DNA from: Trujillonella endophytica
GTDB lineage: Bacteria > Actinomycetota > Actinomycetes > Mycobacteriales > Geodermatophilaceae
Direction of reading: 5' to 3'
NCBI RefSeq assembly: GCF_900110555.1
Contig: NZ_FOEE01000018.1
Coordinates: 1-64,000 of the forward strand
Length of the DNA stretch: 64,000 bases
Positions 16,013 through 25,205 of the stretch are shown here, piece after piece. The notes under the pieces were generated by a model, which had not been told where the DNA came from, did no database searches, and saw nothing but the letters and a program-made list of their open reading frames with translations. How positions within the stretch are numbered: the stretch's first letter is position 1; the number at the start of each line of letters is the position of its first letter. The position numbers and the translations under genes are program-made.

Positions 16013-16911
16013 GCCCGCAGCAGACGCAGACGCAGACCGGGTCTGCGCAGCCGGACGGGCCCGCGCCGTCCCGGTGGCGGCTGCAGGTGGTGCACCGCAG
16101 CCGGTTCTCCTACGGCGGGCCGGTCCGCTCGTCCTACAACGAGGCCCGGCTGACCCCGGAGAACGGCGGCCGGCAGACGACGCTGCGCTCCCGGGTGGAG
16201 ATCGAGCCGGCGGCCACCGCCTTCACCTACCGCGACTACTGGGGCTCCACGGTCACCGCCTTCGACCTCCACACCCCGCACGAGGAGCTGGTGGTCACCG
16301 GCACCTCGATCGTCGAGGCCGGGCCCGAGCCGGTCGGGCACGAGCACGTCGGCTGGGAGGTGCTGCGGGGGGCGGAGGTCCGCGACCAGTACGGCGAGCT
16401 GCTGGTGCCGACCCGGCTGACCAACGTGGACGCCGAGGTGGGCGCGCAGGCCCGGGAGGTGGCCGGCGACCTGCCGCCCCACGAGGCCGCCGCCGCGGTC
16501 TGCCGCTTCGTGAACGGGCACATGGAGTACCTGTCGGGCGCCACCCACGTGAAGACGACGGCGATGCAGGCCTGGCGGCACCGCAAGGGCGTCTGCCAGG
16601 ACATCTCGCACGTCACCGTGGGCATGCTGCGCGCGCTCGGGCTGCCCGCGCGCTACGTCTCCGGGTACCTGCACCCCAAGCGCGACGCCGTGGTGGGGCA
16701 GACCGTGACCGGCGAGAGCCACGCCTGGGTGGAGTGGTGGGACGGCGGCTGGTGCGCCTTCGACCCGACCAACTCCGTCGAGGTCGGGACCCGGCACGTG
16801 ACGCTGGGCCGCGGCCGCGACTACGGCGACGTCTCCCCGTTCCGCGGCATCTTCTCCGGAGCGGGAAGCGAGGGGCACACCGTCTCGGTCGAGGTCACCC
16901 GCCTCGCCTGA
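16009..16911 (+). CDS. transglutaminase-like cysteine protease-fold protein
   Basis: 300 residues with an N-terminal beta-rich domain (LQVVHRSRFSYGGPVRSSYNEARLTP) followed by the transglutaminase core. The catalytic triad is visible: Cys in RKGVCQDISHVT, His in GESHAWVEWW, Asp in FDPTNSVEVG. Members paired with ATP-grasp and alpha-E proteins may hydrolyse or transfer the amide bonds the ligase makes. It starts with ATGAG overlapping the alpha-E stop by 4 bases. The gene ends just before a tandem palindromic array. Confidence 0.9.
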   Translation: MSPQQTQTQTGSAQPDGPAPSRWRLQVVHRSRFSYGGPVRSSYNEARLTPENGGRQTTLRSRVEIEPAATAFTYRDYWGSTVTAFDLHTPHEELVVTGTSIVEAGPEPVGHEHVGWEVLRGAEVRDQYGELLVPTRLTNVDAEVGAQAREVAGDLPPHEAAAAVCRFVNGHMEYLSGATHVKTTAMQAWRHRKGVCQDISHVTVGMLRALGLPARYVSGYLHPKRDAVVGQTVTGESHAWVEWWDGGWCAFDPTNSVEVGTRHVTLGRGRDYGDVSPFRGIFSGAGSEGHTVSVEVTRLA

Positions 16912-16920
16912 GGCCCCGGG

Positions 16921-17038
16921 GCAGAAGCGCGGAATTGCTCCGGGGCAGAAGCGCGGAGTTGCCCCGCGCAGAAGCGCGGAATTGCTCCGGGGCAGAAGCG
17001 CGGAATTGCCCCGGGGCAGAAGCGCGGAATTGCCCGGG
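16921..17038. repeat. tandem array of five 24-bp palindromic units
   Basis: Units begin at 16921, 16945, 16968, 16992 and 17016, each starting gcagaagcgcgga. The second unit is 23 bp. The unit junctions form hairpins, best at 16987-17014, where ccggggca and tgccccgg enclose a 12-base loop. The array fills the space between two convergent genes (stops at 16911 and 17054), so it may act as a multi-hairpin terminator. No cas genes are present and there are no unique spacers. Confidence 0.8.
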
Positions 17039-17053
17039 CGGGGGCCGGGGCGG

Positions 17054-17830
17054 CTACTTCAGCAGGCGGGCGACGCCGGTGGGTGCGTCGTCGGTCTCCT
17101 CGTCGGGGAGCACCTCCGCGCGGTCGGCCAGCCGGGACCGCCAGCACGGCGGGGCCGCCGCCAGCCACGCGGCGCCGGCGTCGGTGAGCCGGCCGTCGCT
17201 GCGCAGCGGGGCCCAGCCGCGCAGCACCCGCAGCGCCTCGGCCGTGGACACCAGCAGCGACGCCACCCCCCGCCGGCGGATCGCGGGCGCCACGGTGACG
17301 GCGTCGACGATCCCCGACCGGTTGAACCAGCGGACCTGCCCGACGCGGTCGGCCATCCGCAGCCCCGCGGCGGCGACCTCGCGGGGGGTGACCACCGACC
17401 CGGGGTGGAACGGGCCACCGGTGAAGGCCAGCAGCGAGGACGCCGGGATGTTGCTGGTCGCGTGGTGCAGCTCGGCGAACCACAGCGGGGGGCACAGGCC
17501 GGTCAGGTCCTCGGAGGACTCGATGCGGACGACGGCGCCGTCGGTGGCCCGGTAGCGGACGTCGACCAGCCAGCCGACCGGACGGCGCCCGCGCGACTCG
17601 ATGGCGGTCATGTCCACGGGAGTGCCGTCGGCGAAGCGGTCGGAATTGACGGCGACCAGCGAGTGCTCCGCGGACGACGGTCCGCCGTCGGCGATCCGCG
17701 CCCACCACACCGCCTCCGGCGCCGCGACAGGCTCCACCGCCACCAGCCGCGGGCGGCGGGCCGGCGCCGGACGCCGCGCCGGCAGGGCGAGGAGGTGCGG
17801 GGCCTCGTCGTGAGCGGCGGCGGTGAGCAT
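17054..17830 (-). CDS. acetyltransferase-like (GNAT-type) protein of unknown function
   Basis: 258 residues from ATG 17830. The only recognisable signal is VDAVTVAPAIRRRGVASLLVSTAEALRV: a strand, then R-R-x-G-x-A and a helix, as in motif A of GNAT acetyltransferases that holds acetyl-CoA pyrophosphate. The rest (for example DGAVVRIESSEDLTGLCPPLWFAELHHA) is not recognised. The start is chosen because upstream in-frame codons encode an unrelated Arg/Pro-rich stretch. It is the only gene on its strand here and is convergent with the transglutaminase gene across the tandem array. Confidence 0.6.
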   Translation of the reverse strand: MLTAAAHDEAPHLLALPARRPAPARRPRLVAVEPVAAPEAVWWARIADGGPSSAEHSLVAVNSDRFADGTPVDMTAIESRGRRPVGWLVDVRYRATDGAVVRIESSEDLTGLCPPLWFAELHHATSNIPASSLLAFTGGPFHPGSVVTPREVAAAGLRMADRVGQVRWFNRSGIVDAVTVAPAIRRRGVASLLVSTAEALRVLRGWAPLRSDGRLTDAGAAWLAAAPPCWRSRLADRAEVLPDEETDDAPTGVARLLK

Positions 17831-18107
17831 GGCGTCCTCCAGGTGCTGGGCCCGCCGGGGGCGGGGCGGTGCGGGTCGGCCGGGGGGCCGGTGATCACGA
17901 GTCTCGGGCGCGCGCTTGTGCGCTCCTTGTGGCCGACTGGTGGTCCGGCCGGTCGCCACCCGCCACCCTCCGTGAGCGCGTGTCCCGAGGGACAGGGGCG
18001 GCGGTCCCGGTCGGGCCGGGACGCGGTCGCCTCCGGCCGCGACACGCCGGGCCGGCGCCTGGGCGGGCCGGTGGTCGTCCCCTGATCCCCTCCGGGAGGG
18101 GGGCAGG

Positions 18108-18113
18108 GATACT
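18108..18113 (+). promoter_or_regulatory. -10 hexamer of the ABC-F gene (leaderless type)
   Basis: GATACT ends 7 bases before ATG 18121. The 290 bases between the divergent gene start (17830) and here hold nothing else I can name. Confidence 0.4.
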
Positions 18114-18120
18114 GGGGGCG

Positions 18121-19941
18121 ATGAGCGCTCCGCTGAACCTGGTCAACCTCGAGCGGGTGCACAAGGCCCACGGCACCACCGTGATCCTCGACGACGTCTC
18201 CCTGGGGGTCGCCGCCGGTGAACGGATCGGCGTGGTCGGGCGCAACGGCGGCGGCAAGAGCACGCTGCTGTCGCTGCTGACCGGCACCGACGAACCCGAC
18301 TCCGGGCGGGTCACCCGCCGCGGCGACATGGCGATGGGGGTCCTCGACCAGTCCGGCACGCTGCCGGTGGGGACGACGGTGCGCGACGTCGTCCTCCCGC
18401 CGTCGACGTTCGCCGCCGAGCACGAGTGGGCCGGCGACCCCGCGGTCCGCTCCGTGCTGACCGGCCTGGAGCTCGACCGGCTCGGCCTCGACGCCCCGGT
18501 CGCCCCGATGTCCGGCGGCGAGCGGCGCCGGGTCGCCCTGGCCGCCCAGCTGATCCGGCCGCTGGACCTGCTGGTGCTCGACGAGCCGACCAACCACCTC
18601 GACGTCGAGGGCGTGGCCTGGCTCGCCGAGTACGTCAACCAGCGCGCCGGCGGCCTGGTCGTGGTGACCCACGACCGGTGGTTCCTCGACGAGGTCTGCA
18701 CGACCACGTGGGAGGTCGCCGACGGGAACGTGCACGCCTACGACGGCGGCTACTCGGCGTACACGCTGGCCCGGGCGGAGCGCGCCCGGATCTCCTCGGT
18801 CACCGAGGAGCGGCGGCAGAACCTGGTCCGCAAGGAGCTCGCCTGGCTGCGCCGCGGCCCGCCGGCCCGGACCAGCAAGCCGAAGTTCCGGATCGAGGCG
18901 GCGCAGGCGCTGATCGCCGACGAGCCCCCGGCCCGCGACACGATGGCGCTCAAGGGCTTCGCCGCGCGCCGGCTCGGCAAGACCGTCTACGACGTCGAGG
19001 CCGTCGACTACGCCGTCCCCACCGAGGAGGGGCCCCGGACCCTGTTCCGCGACCTCACCTGGAACGTCGGGCCGGGCGACCGGATCGGCATCGTGGGCGT
19101 CAACGGCGCCGGCAAGACCTCGCTGCTCAAGCTGCTGGTGGGCGAGACGCGGCCCGACAGCGGCCGGATCGTGGTGGGGCAGACCGTCGCCCCGGCCTAC
19201 CTGTCGCAGCACGTCACCGAGCTGCCCCCGCGCGCCCGGGTGCTGGAGGCGGTGCAGGACGTCGCGCGCATCGCCCGCATCGGCAACCAGGAGATCTCGG
19301 CCTCCACGCTCGCCGAGCGGTTCGGGTTCGCGGCCAACCGGCAGTGGACGCCGGTGGGGGACCTCTCCGGCGGGGAGCGCCGGCGGCTGCAGCTGCTGCG
19401 GCTGCTGATGGCCGAGCCCAACGTCCTGGTCCTCGACGAGCCGACCAACGACCTGGACATCGACACGCTGACCGCGCTGGAGGACCTGCTCGACAGCTTC
19501 CCCGGCACGGTGCTGGTGGTCAGCCACGACCGGTACTTCGTGGACCGGGTGTGCGACAAGGTCGTCGCGCTGCTCGGCGACGGGTCGCTGGCCGAGATGC
19601 CCGGCGGGGTCGACGAGTACCTGCGCCGCCGCGCGGCCGGGGGCGCTCCGCTGACCACGGCGGCGGGGGGCGACGGGACCCGACCGGTCGGTACCCCCTC
19701 GACCGCGGCCCCCGCGGTCTCCGCCGCCGAGGCCCGCGCGGCGAAGAAGGAGGCGAGCCGGCTGGAGCGGCGGATGCTCAAGCTGGACGCCGACGAGAAG
19801 GGGCTGCACGAGCAGCTCGCCGCCGCCGCGGCCGACTACGCGAAGGCCGCCGAGCTCGACGCCCGGCTCAAGGCCCTCCATGCGGAGAAGACCGAGGTCG
19901 AGGAGGCCTGGCTGGCCGCCTCGGAGCTCGCCGACGGCTAG
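18121..19941 (+). CDS. ABC-F family ATP-binding protein
   Basis: 606 residues with two ABC domains in one chain and no membrane segment. The first has Walker A GRNGGGKST and signature MSGGERRR; the second GVNGAGKTS and LSGGERRR, with Walker B LVLDEPTNHLD and LVLDEPTNDLD. Between them lies the inter-domain linker (about 220-290), and the C-terminus (from about 540) is a charged coiled coil after an Ala/Pro linker. ABC-F proteins act on the ribosome as translation factors or antibiotic-protection factors; this one is closest to the Uup type by its C-terminal coil. No resistance gene is adjacent. Confidence 0.92.
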   Translation: MSAPLNLVNLERVHKAHGTTVILDDVSLGVAAGERIGVVGRNGGGKSTLLSLLTGTDEPDSGRVTRRGDMAMGVLDQSGTLPVGTTVRDVVLPPSTFAAEHEWAGDPAVRSVLTGLELDRLGLDAPVAPMSGGERRRVALAAQLIRPLDLLVLDEPTNHLDVEGVAWLAEYVNQRAGGLVVVTHDRWFLDEVCTTTWEVADGNVHAYDGGYSAYTLARAERARISSVTEERRQNLVRKELAWLRRGPPARTSKPKFRIEAAQALIADEPPARDTMALKGFAARRLGKTVYDVEAVDYAVPTEEGPRTLFRDLTWNVGPGDRIGIVGVNGAGKTSLLKLLVGETRPDSGRIVVGQTVAPAYLSQHVTELPPRARVLEAVQDVARIARIGNQEISASTLAERFGFAANRQWTPVGDLSGGERRRLQLLRLLMAEPNVLVLDEPTNDLDIDTLTALEDLLDSFPGTVLVVSHDRYFVDRVCDKVVALLGDGSLAEMPGGVDEYLRRRAAGGAPLTTAAGGDGTRPVGTPSTAAPAVSAAEARAAKKEASRLERRMLKLDADEKGLHEQLAAAAADYAKAAELDARLKALHAEKTEVEEAWLAASELADG

Positions 19942-20125
19942 CCGGGCCGGATCGCCGAGGGTCGCTGCCGTCGTGGGTGGCGGCGACCGATCAGGCGGTC
20001 GCGCCCCGGGGCCGGGCGCCGCCGCCCCGAGCGGCGCGGACCGCCCCGGTAGGCTGGGGGCACCGCCGGCCGTCGTCGACCGACGTTCTGTGGTCCCCGA
20101 GCCGCCAACGACTCCCGGGAGACCC

Positions 20126-22981
20126 GTGCTCGCACTGCTGTTCCTGCATCTCGTGGCCGCGCTGGTCGCGCCCGTGCTGGTCCGGTGGTGGGGACGGCAG
20201 GCGTTCGTCGCGCTCGCGCTCGTGCCCGCGGTCTCGTTCGGGTGGGTGCTGCTGCAGCTGGGCGCGGTGCTCGACGGCGACGAGGTCCGGGAGACCGTGT
20301 CGTGGATCCCGGCCCTGGACCTCCAGATCGCCCTGCGCCTGGACGCGCTGGCCCTGCTGTTCGCCGGGCTGGTCACCGGCGTCGGGGCGCTCGTGCTCCT
20401 CTACTGCGCCCGCTACTTCGGCCCCGACGACGAGGGCACGGGCCGCTTCGCCGGCAACCTCACCGCCTTCGCCGGGTCGATGCTCGGCCTCGTCGTCGCC
20501 GACGACCTGCTCCTGCTGTACGTGTTCTGGGAACTGACCACCGTCTTCTCGTTCCTGCTGATCGGCGGGTCCGGGCAGCGGCTGGCCGCTCGCCGTGCGG
20601 CCACGCAGGCGCTGATCCTCACCACCGCCGGCGGCCTCGCGATGCTCGTCGGGTTGATCATGATCGGCCAGGCCAGCGGCTCGTTCCTGCTCTCGGAGGT
20701 CGTCGCCGACCCGGGCAGCGGCGCGGTCGTGACCGCCGGCACGGTGCTGGTGCTGATGGGCGCGATCACCAAGTCGGCCATGGTGCCCTTCCACTTCTGG
20801 CTGCCCGCCGCCATGGAGGCGCCGACGCCGGTCAGCGCCTACCTGCACGCCGCGGCCATGGTGAAGGCCGGCATCTACCTCGTCGCCCGGCTCGCGCCCG
20901 GGTTCGCCGAGGTGCCCGGCTGGCGGCCGATCGTGCTCGGCCTGGGCCTGGCCACCATGCTCGTCGGCGGCTACCGCGCGCTGCGCCAGAGCGACCTGAA
21001 GCTGCTGCTGGCCTTCGGCACCGTGAGCCAGCTCGGCTTCCTGATGGTGCTCGTGGGCGCCGGCAGCCGGGAGCTCGCCACGGCGGGGCTGGCGATGACG
21101 GCCGCGCACGCCCTGTTCAAGTCCACGCTGTTCCTCACCGTCGGGGTGATCGACCACGCCACGGGCACCCGCGACCTGCGCAAGCTCTCGGGCCTCGGCC
21201 GGCGGCTGCCGGTCGTCGCCGGTGTCGCCGTCCTCGCCGGGGCGTCGATGGCCGGCCTGCCGCCGATGTTCGGCTTCGTCGGCAAGGAGGCGGCGTTCAC
21301 CGCGCTGTGGGAGGGCGGCCTGCCGTCCCGCACCGCCGCGGCGTTCGAGCTGACCGGCCTGGTGCTGGGCTCGATCCTGACCGCCGCCTACACGTTCCGC
21401 TTCCTGTGGGGCGCCCTGGCCCGCAAGCCGGGGGTCGCCGACACCGTGCCGGCGCACCCGCCGGGCCCGCTGTTCCTCGCCGCCCCCGTCGTCCTGGCGC
21501 TCGCCGGCCTGCTGGCCGGCCCGGCCAGCGCGCTGCTCGCGCCGCTCGTCGCCGGCTACGCCGAGACGCTGCCCCTGCTCGCCCCCGAGTACGAGGAGCT
21601 GGCGCTCTGGCACGGGCTGCAGCCGGCGCTCGCGCTCTCGGCCGTCACGGTGCTCGGCGGTGGCCTCCTCTTCGCGGCCCGCAACGGCCTCAACCGGGTG
21701 CAGCGCCGGTTCGCCGTCGGCGCCTCGGCCGACGAGGGCTACTGGAACGTCATCCAGGGGCTGGACCGGCTGTCGGTGCTGGTCACCGGCACGACGCAGC
21801 GCGGCTCGCTGCCGGCCTACCTCGGCACGATCCTCGTCGTCGTCCTCGCGCTGCCCGGCACGCTGCTGCTCACCCGGGCGCCGTGGCCGGACGAGTGGCG
21901 GGCCTGGGACACCCCGGTGCAGGCGATGGTCGGCGTCGTCGTGGTCACGGCCGCGGCGCTCTCGCTGCGGGTCCGGCAGCGGCTGTCGGCCGTGCTCGTC
22001 GTCGGGGTCACCGGCTACGGCACCGCCGTGCTCTTCGCGCTCCAGGGGGCGCCGGACCTGGCGCTCACCCAGTTCCTCGTCGAGACCCTCACGCTCGTCG
22101 TCTTCGTCCTGGTGCTGCGCAAGCTGCCCAAGGACATCAGCGAGCGGCACCGCCCCCGGGAGCGCGCCGCCCGGGGCGTGATCGCGGTGGGAGTCGGCGC
22201 GTTCATGGCCGCGGTCGGCGCGGTGGCGCTGAGCACCCGCACCGCCACCCCGGTGTCGGCGGACTACCCCGAGGAGGCCTACGACTTCGGCGGCGGCAAG
22301 AACATCGTCAACGTGACGCTGGTGGACATCCGGGCCTGGGACACCCTGGGGGAGATCTCGCTGCTGGTCGTGGCGGCGACGGGCGTCGCCAGCCTGGTGT
22401 TCCTGCGGCGGCGGACCGGCGGCGTCGAGCGGGCCGACCGGTCCGAGCTCGCCGACGGCGGGCGCGGCGGCTGGCTGGCCGCCAGCGCCACCCTCGACCC
22501 GGCTCGGCGGTCGGTGGTGCTCGAGGTGATCACCCGGATCCTCTTCCACACCATCCTGGTGTTCTCGATCTACCTGCTGTTCTCCGGCCACAACGAGCCC
22601 GGTGGCGGGTTCGCCGGCGGGCTGGTCGCCGGGCTGGCGCTGGTGCTGCGGTACCTGGCCGGTGGGCGCTACGAGCTCGGCGAGGCCGCGCCGGTGGCTC
22701 CCGGTGTGCTGCTGGGCACCGGCCTGCTGTTCGCCGGCGGCACCGGGGTCGCGGGGCTGCTGCTGGGGGCCGAGGCCCTGCAGACGGCGATCCTCGAGTT
22801 CACGCTGCCCGTGCTCGGCGACGTCAAGCTCGTGACCTCGCTGTTCTTCGACATGGGGGTCTACCTGATCGTCGTCGGCCTGGTGCTGGACGTGCTGCGC
22901 AGCCTGGGCGCCGAGCTGGACCGGCAGGACGACGAGGACGACCCGATCGAGCTGAACGAGGGAGAGGTGGTCGTGCGATGA
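20126..22981 (+). CDS. mrpA: Na+/H+ antiporter subunit A fused to subunit B
   Basis: 951 residues. The first ~800 are MrpA: NuoL-like transmembrane core with KSAMVPFHFWLPAAMEAPTP and AYLHAAAMVKAGIYL, then MbhE-like segments. The last ~150 (from VLEVITRILFHTILVFSIYLLF) are an MrpB domain with SGHNEPGGGFAGGL, so this gene replaces mrpA plus mrpB. GTG 20126 is used, with gggaga upstream. The Mrp complex exchanges cytoplasmic Na+ (or K+) for H+ and supports pH and salt tolerance. It starts an operon whose genes overlap by 4 bases. Confidence 0.93.
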   Translation: MLALLFLHLVAALVAPVLVRWWGRQAFVALALVPAVSFGWVLLQLGAVLDGDEVRETVSWIPALDLQIALRLDALALLFAGLVTGVGALVLLYCARYFGPDDEGTGRFAGNLTAFAGSMLGLVVADDLLLLYVFWELTTVFSFLLIGGSGQRLAARRAATQALILTTAGGLAMLVGLIMIGQASGSFLLSEVVADPGSGAVVTAGTVLVLMGAITKSAMVPFHFWLPAAMEAPTPVSAYLHAAAMVKAGIYLVARLAPGFAEVPGWRPIVLGLGLATMLVGGYRALRQSDLKLLLAFGTVSQLGFLMVLVGAGSRELATAGLAMTAAHALFKSTLFLTVGVIDHATGTRDLRKLSGLGRRLPVVAGVAVLAGASMAGLPPMFGFVGKEAAFTALWEGGLPSRTAAAFELTGLVLGSILTAAYTFRFLWGALARKPGVADTVPAHPPGPLFLAAPVVLALAGLLAGPASALLAPLVAGYAETLPLLAPEYEELALWHGLQPALALSAVTVLGGGLLFAARNGLNRVQRRFAVGASADEGYWNVIQGLDRLSVLVTGTTQRGSLPAYLGTILVVVLALPGTLLLTRAPWPDEWRAWDTPVQAMVGVVVVTAAALSLRVRQRLSAVLVVGVTGYGTAVLFALQGAPDLALTQFLVETLTLVVFVLVLRKLPKDISERHRPRERAARGVIAVGVGAFMAAVGAVALSTRTATPVSADYPEEAYDFGGGKNIVNVTLVDIRAWDTLGEISLLVVAATGVASLVFLRRRTGGVERADRSELADGGRGGWLAASATLDPARRSVVLEVITRILFHTILVFSIYLLFSGHNEPGGGFAGGLVAGLALVLRYLAGGRYELGEAAPVAPGVLLGTGLLFAGGTGVAGLLLGAEALQTAILEFTLPVLGDVKLVTSLFFDMGVYLIVVGLVLDVLRSLGAELDRQDDEDDPIELNEGEVVVR

Positions 22982-23478
22982 CCCCGACCGTCGTGCTGCC
23001 GGTGATCATCGGCGGGCTCTACGCCGCCGGCGTGTACCTGCTGCTGGACCGCAGCCTCACGCGGGTGCTGCTGGGCTTCCTGCTGCTGGGCAACGCCACC
23101 AACCTGCTGCTGCTGTCCGCCGGCGGCCCCGCCGGGCTCGCGCCGATCCTGGGCGTGTCCGACCCCGAGGACATGAACGACCCGCTGCCCCAGGCCCTGA
23201 TCCTCACGGCGATCGTCATCACCTTCGGCGTCTCGGCGTTCGTGCTGGCGATGATCCACCGCTCGTGGCGGCTGGTCCGCCAGGAGGTCGTCGGCACCGA
23301 CGAGGAGGACCGCCGGGTCGCCGCCCGCAAGGGCACCGACGCCGACGAGCTGGACCCCGACGACCTGGCGCCGGGGGACCGGCCGGCCGGGCACGCCGAC
23401 AGCCTGCACACGGTCGACGCCGACGAGGGCCCCGAGGACATCGCCGACGACATCGACCTGCCGGCGGGCGCCCGGTGA
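22978..23478 (+). CDS. mrpC: Na+/H+ antiporter subunit C
   Basis: 166 residues, NuoK-like: three membrane segments within the first ~105 residues, including GFLLLGNATNLLLL and PLPQALILTAIVITFGVSAFVLA. The remaining ~60 residues are an acidic, disordered tail (DEEDRRVAARKG, then many Asp/Glu), longer than in most MrpC proteins. Start ATG overlaps the stop of mrpA by 4 bases. It forms the membrane arm with subunits A and D. Confidence 0.93.
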   Translation: MTPTVVLPVIIGGLYAAGVYLLLDRSLTRVLLGFLLLGNATNLLLLSAGGPAGLAPILGVSDPEDMNDPLPQALILTAIVITFGVSAFVLAMIHRSWRLVRQEVVGTDEEDRRVAARKGTDADELDPDDLAPGDRPAGHADSLHTVDADEGPEDIADDIDLPAGAR

Positions 23479-25205
23479 GCAGCGTGCTCATGCCGCTGCC
23501 GGTGCTGCTGCCGCTGCTCGGCGCGGCGGGTGCGCTGCTGCTGGCCCACCACCCCCGGGCGCAGCGGGCGCTGAGCCTGCTGGTGCTCACCGCCGTGCTC
23601 GCCGTGTCGGTGGCGCTGCTGGTCATGGCCGATGCGGACGGTCCCACCGCGGTCGCCGTCGGCGGCTGGCCCGTTCCGCTGGGCATCGTGCTGGTCGTCG
23701 ACCGGCTGTCGGCGCTGATGCTGGTCGTCGCGTCGTCGGTGGCGCTGGGCGTGCTCCTGTTCGCCGTCGGCCAGGGAGCCGCCGACCGGGACGAGGACAC
23801 CCCGCTGTCGATCTTCCACCCGACGTTCCTGGTCCTCGTCGCCGGAGTGAGCAACGCGTTCCTCGCCGGTGACCTGTTCAACCTCTACGTCGGCTTCGAG
23901 ATCCTGCTGATGGCCAGCTACGTGCTGCTGACCCTCGGCGGCACCGCGCCCCGGATCCGCGGCGGCATCACCTACGTGATCGTCAGCCTGACCAGCTCGC
24001 TGATCTTCCTCGCCGCGATCGGGCTGGTCTACGCGGCGACCGGGACGGTCAACATGGCCGACCTGGCCGTGAAGCTGGCGGAGCTCCCCGAGGGCACGCA
24101 GGTGCTGCTGCAGTCGATGCTGCTCATCGCGTTCTGCATCAAGGCCGCGGTCTTCCCGCTGTCGGCCTGGCTGCCCGACAGCTACCCGACGGCGCCCGCC
24201 CCCGTCACCGCCGTGTTCGCGGGGCTGCTGACCAAGGTCGGCGTCTACGCGATCATCCGCACCCAGACGCTGCTGTTCCCGGGCGGCGCGCTCGACGACC
24301 TGCTCATGTGGGCGGCCCTGGCCACGATGGTCGTCGGCATCCTCGGCGCGGTCGCCCAGACCGACCTGCGCCGGCTGCTGTCGTTCACCCTGGTCAGCCA
24401 CATCGGCTACATGGTGTTCGGCATCGCCCTGGGGACGACGGCGGGGCTGGCCGGCGCGATCTTCTACGTCGCCCACCACATCGCCATCCAGACCACGCTG
24501 TTCCTCGTCGCGGGCCTGATCGAGCGGCAGGGCGGGACGACGTCGATCGACCGGCTCGGCGGCCTGGCCCGCCGCTCGCCGCTGCTGGCGGTGCTCTTCT
24601 TCGTGCCGGCGATGAACCTCGCCGGCATCCCGCCGCTGTCGGGATTCATCGGCAAGCTGGGGCTGCTGCAGGCCGGCGTCGCCGAGGGCAGCGCGGCGGC
24701 CTACGCGCTGGTGGGCGGTGGCGTGGTGACCAGTCTGCTGACGCTCATCGCCATCGCGCGCGTGTGGACCCGCGCCTTCTGGCGGCCGCCGACGCAGTCG
24801 CCGGCCGACGACACGGCGGCCGCCGCCGCGGCGGACGCCGGCCCGACCGGCCCCGCGTCCGGCGAGGAGGACGCGCTCGTGGGCGCCGGTGGGGAGGCCG
24901 GCGCCGACGGAGGCGCCGCGGACGGGCGGCGGACCGCGCGCGCGGCCGCCTGGCGCCGGCACACCCGGGTCGCGACCGCCGCCGACCCGGACCTGGCCCC
25001 GGCCGACGGCGCGGTGCAGGCCCTGCGGCCGCTGCCGGGGTCGATGGTCGCTGCGACCGCCGGGCTGGTGGCGGTCACGGTGGCGCTGACCTTCGTCGCC
25101 GGCGGCCTGTACGGGCTGGCCGACGGCGCAGCCCGCGACCTGGTCGAGCGGACGCCCTACATCGAGGCGGTCTTCGACGCCCCGGCGGCGGAGGAGACCC
25201 GGTGA
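23475..25205 (+). CDS. mrpD: Na+/H+ antiporter subunit D
   Basis: 576 residues, NuoN/NuoM-like, with about 14 membrane segments. The proton-channel lysine regions are visible in KAAVFPLSAWLPDSYPTAP and FAGLLTKVGVYAIIR. An Ala/Gly/Asp-rich hydrophilic insertion (about 437-515) precedes the last membrane helix, an expansion not usual in MrpD. GTG 23475 overlaps the mrpC stop by 4 bases; alternative upstream in-frame starts would encode an Arg/Gly-rich out-of-family stretch. Confidence 0.93.
   Translation: MSSVLMPLPVLLPLLGAAGALLLAHHPRAQRALSLLVLTAVLAVSVALLVMADADGPTAVAVGGWPVPLGIVLVVDRLSALMLVVASSVALGVLLFAVGQGAADRDEDTPLSIFHPTFLVLVAGVSNAFLAGDLFNLYVGFEILLMASYVLLTLGGTAPRIRGGITYVIVSLTSSLIFLAAIGLVYAATGTVNMADLAVKLAELPEGTQVLLQSMLLIAFCIKAAVFPLSAWLPDSYPTAPAPVTAVFAGLLTKVGVYAIIRTQTLLFPGGALDDLLMWAALATMVVGILGAVAQTDLRRLLSFTLVSHIGYMVFGIALGTTAGLAGAIFYVAHHIAIQTTLFLVAGLIERQGGTTSIDRLGGLARRSPLLAVLFFVPAMNLAGIPPLSGFIGKLGLLQAGVAEGSAAAYALVGGGVVTSLLTLIAIARVWTRAFWRPPTQSPADDTAAAAAADAGPTGPASGEEDALVGAGGEAGADGGAADGRRTARAAAWRRHTRVATAADPDLAPADGAVQALRPLPGSMVAATAGLVAVTVALTFVAGGLYGLADGAARDLVERTPYIEAVFDAPAAEETR

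Noticed and set aside
16921-17038. CRISPR array
   Set aside because: Repeats are tandem and have no unique spacers; unit length is 23-24 bp, and no cas genes are near.
17831-18120. Gene in the 290-base gap before the ABC-F gene
   Set aside because: Open frames continue but encode only Arg/Gly/Pro-rich sequence; I see only the ABC-F promoter there.
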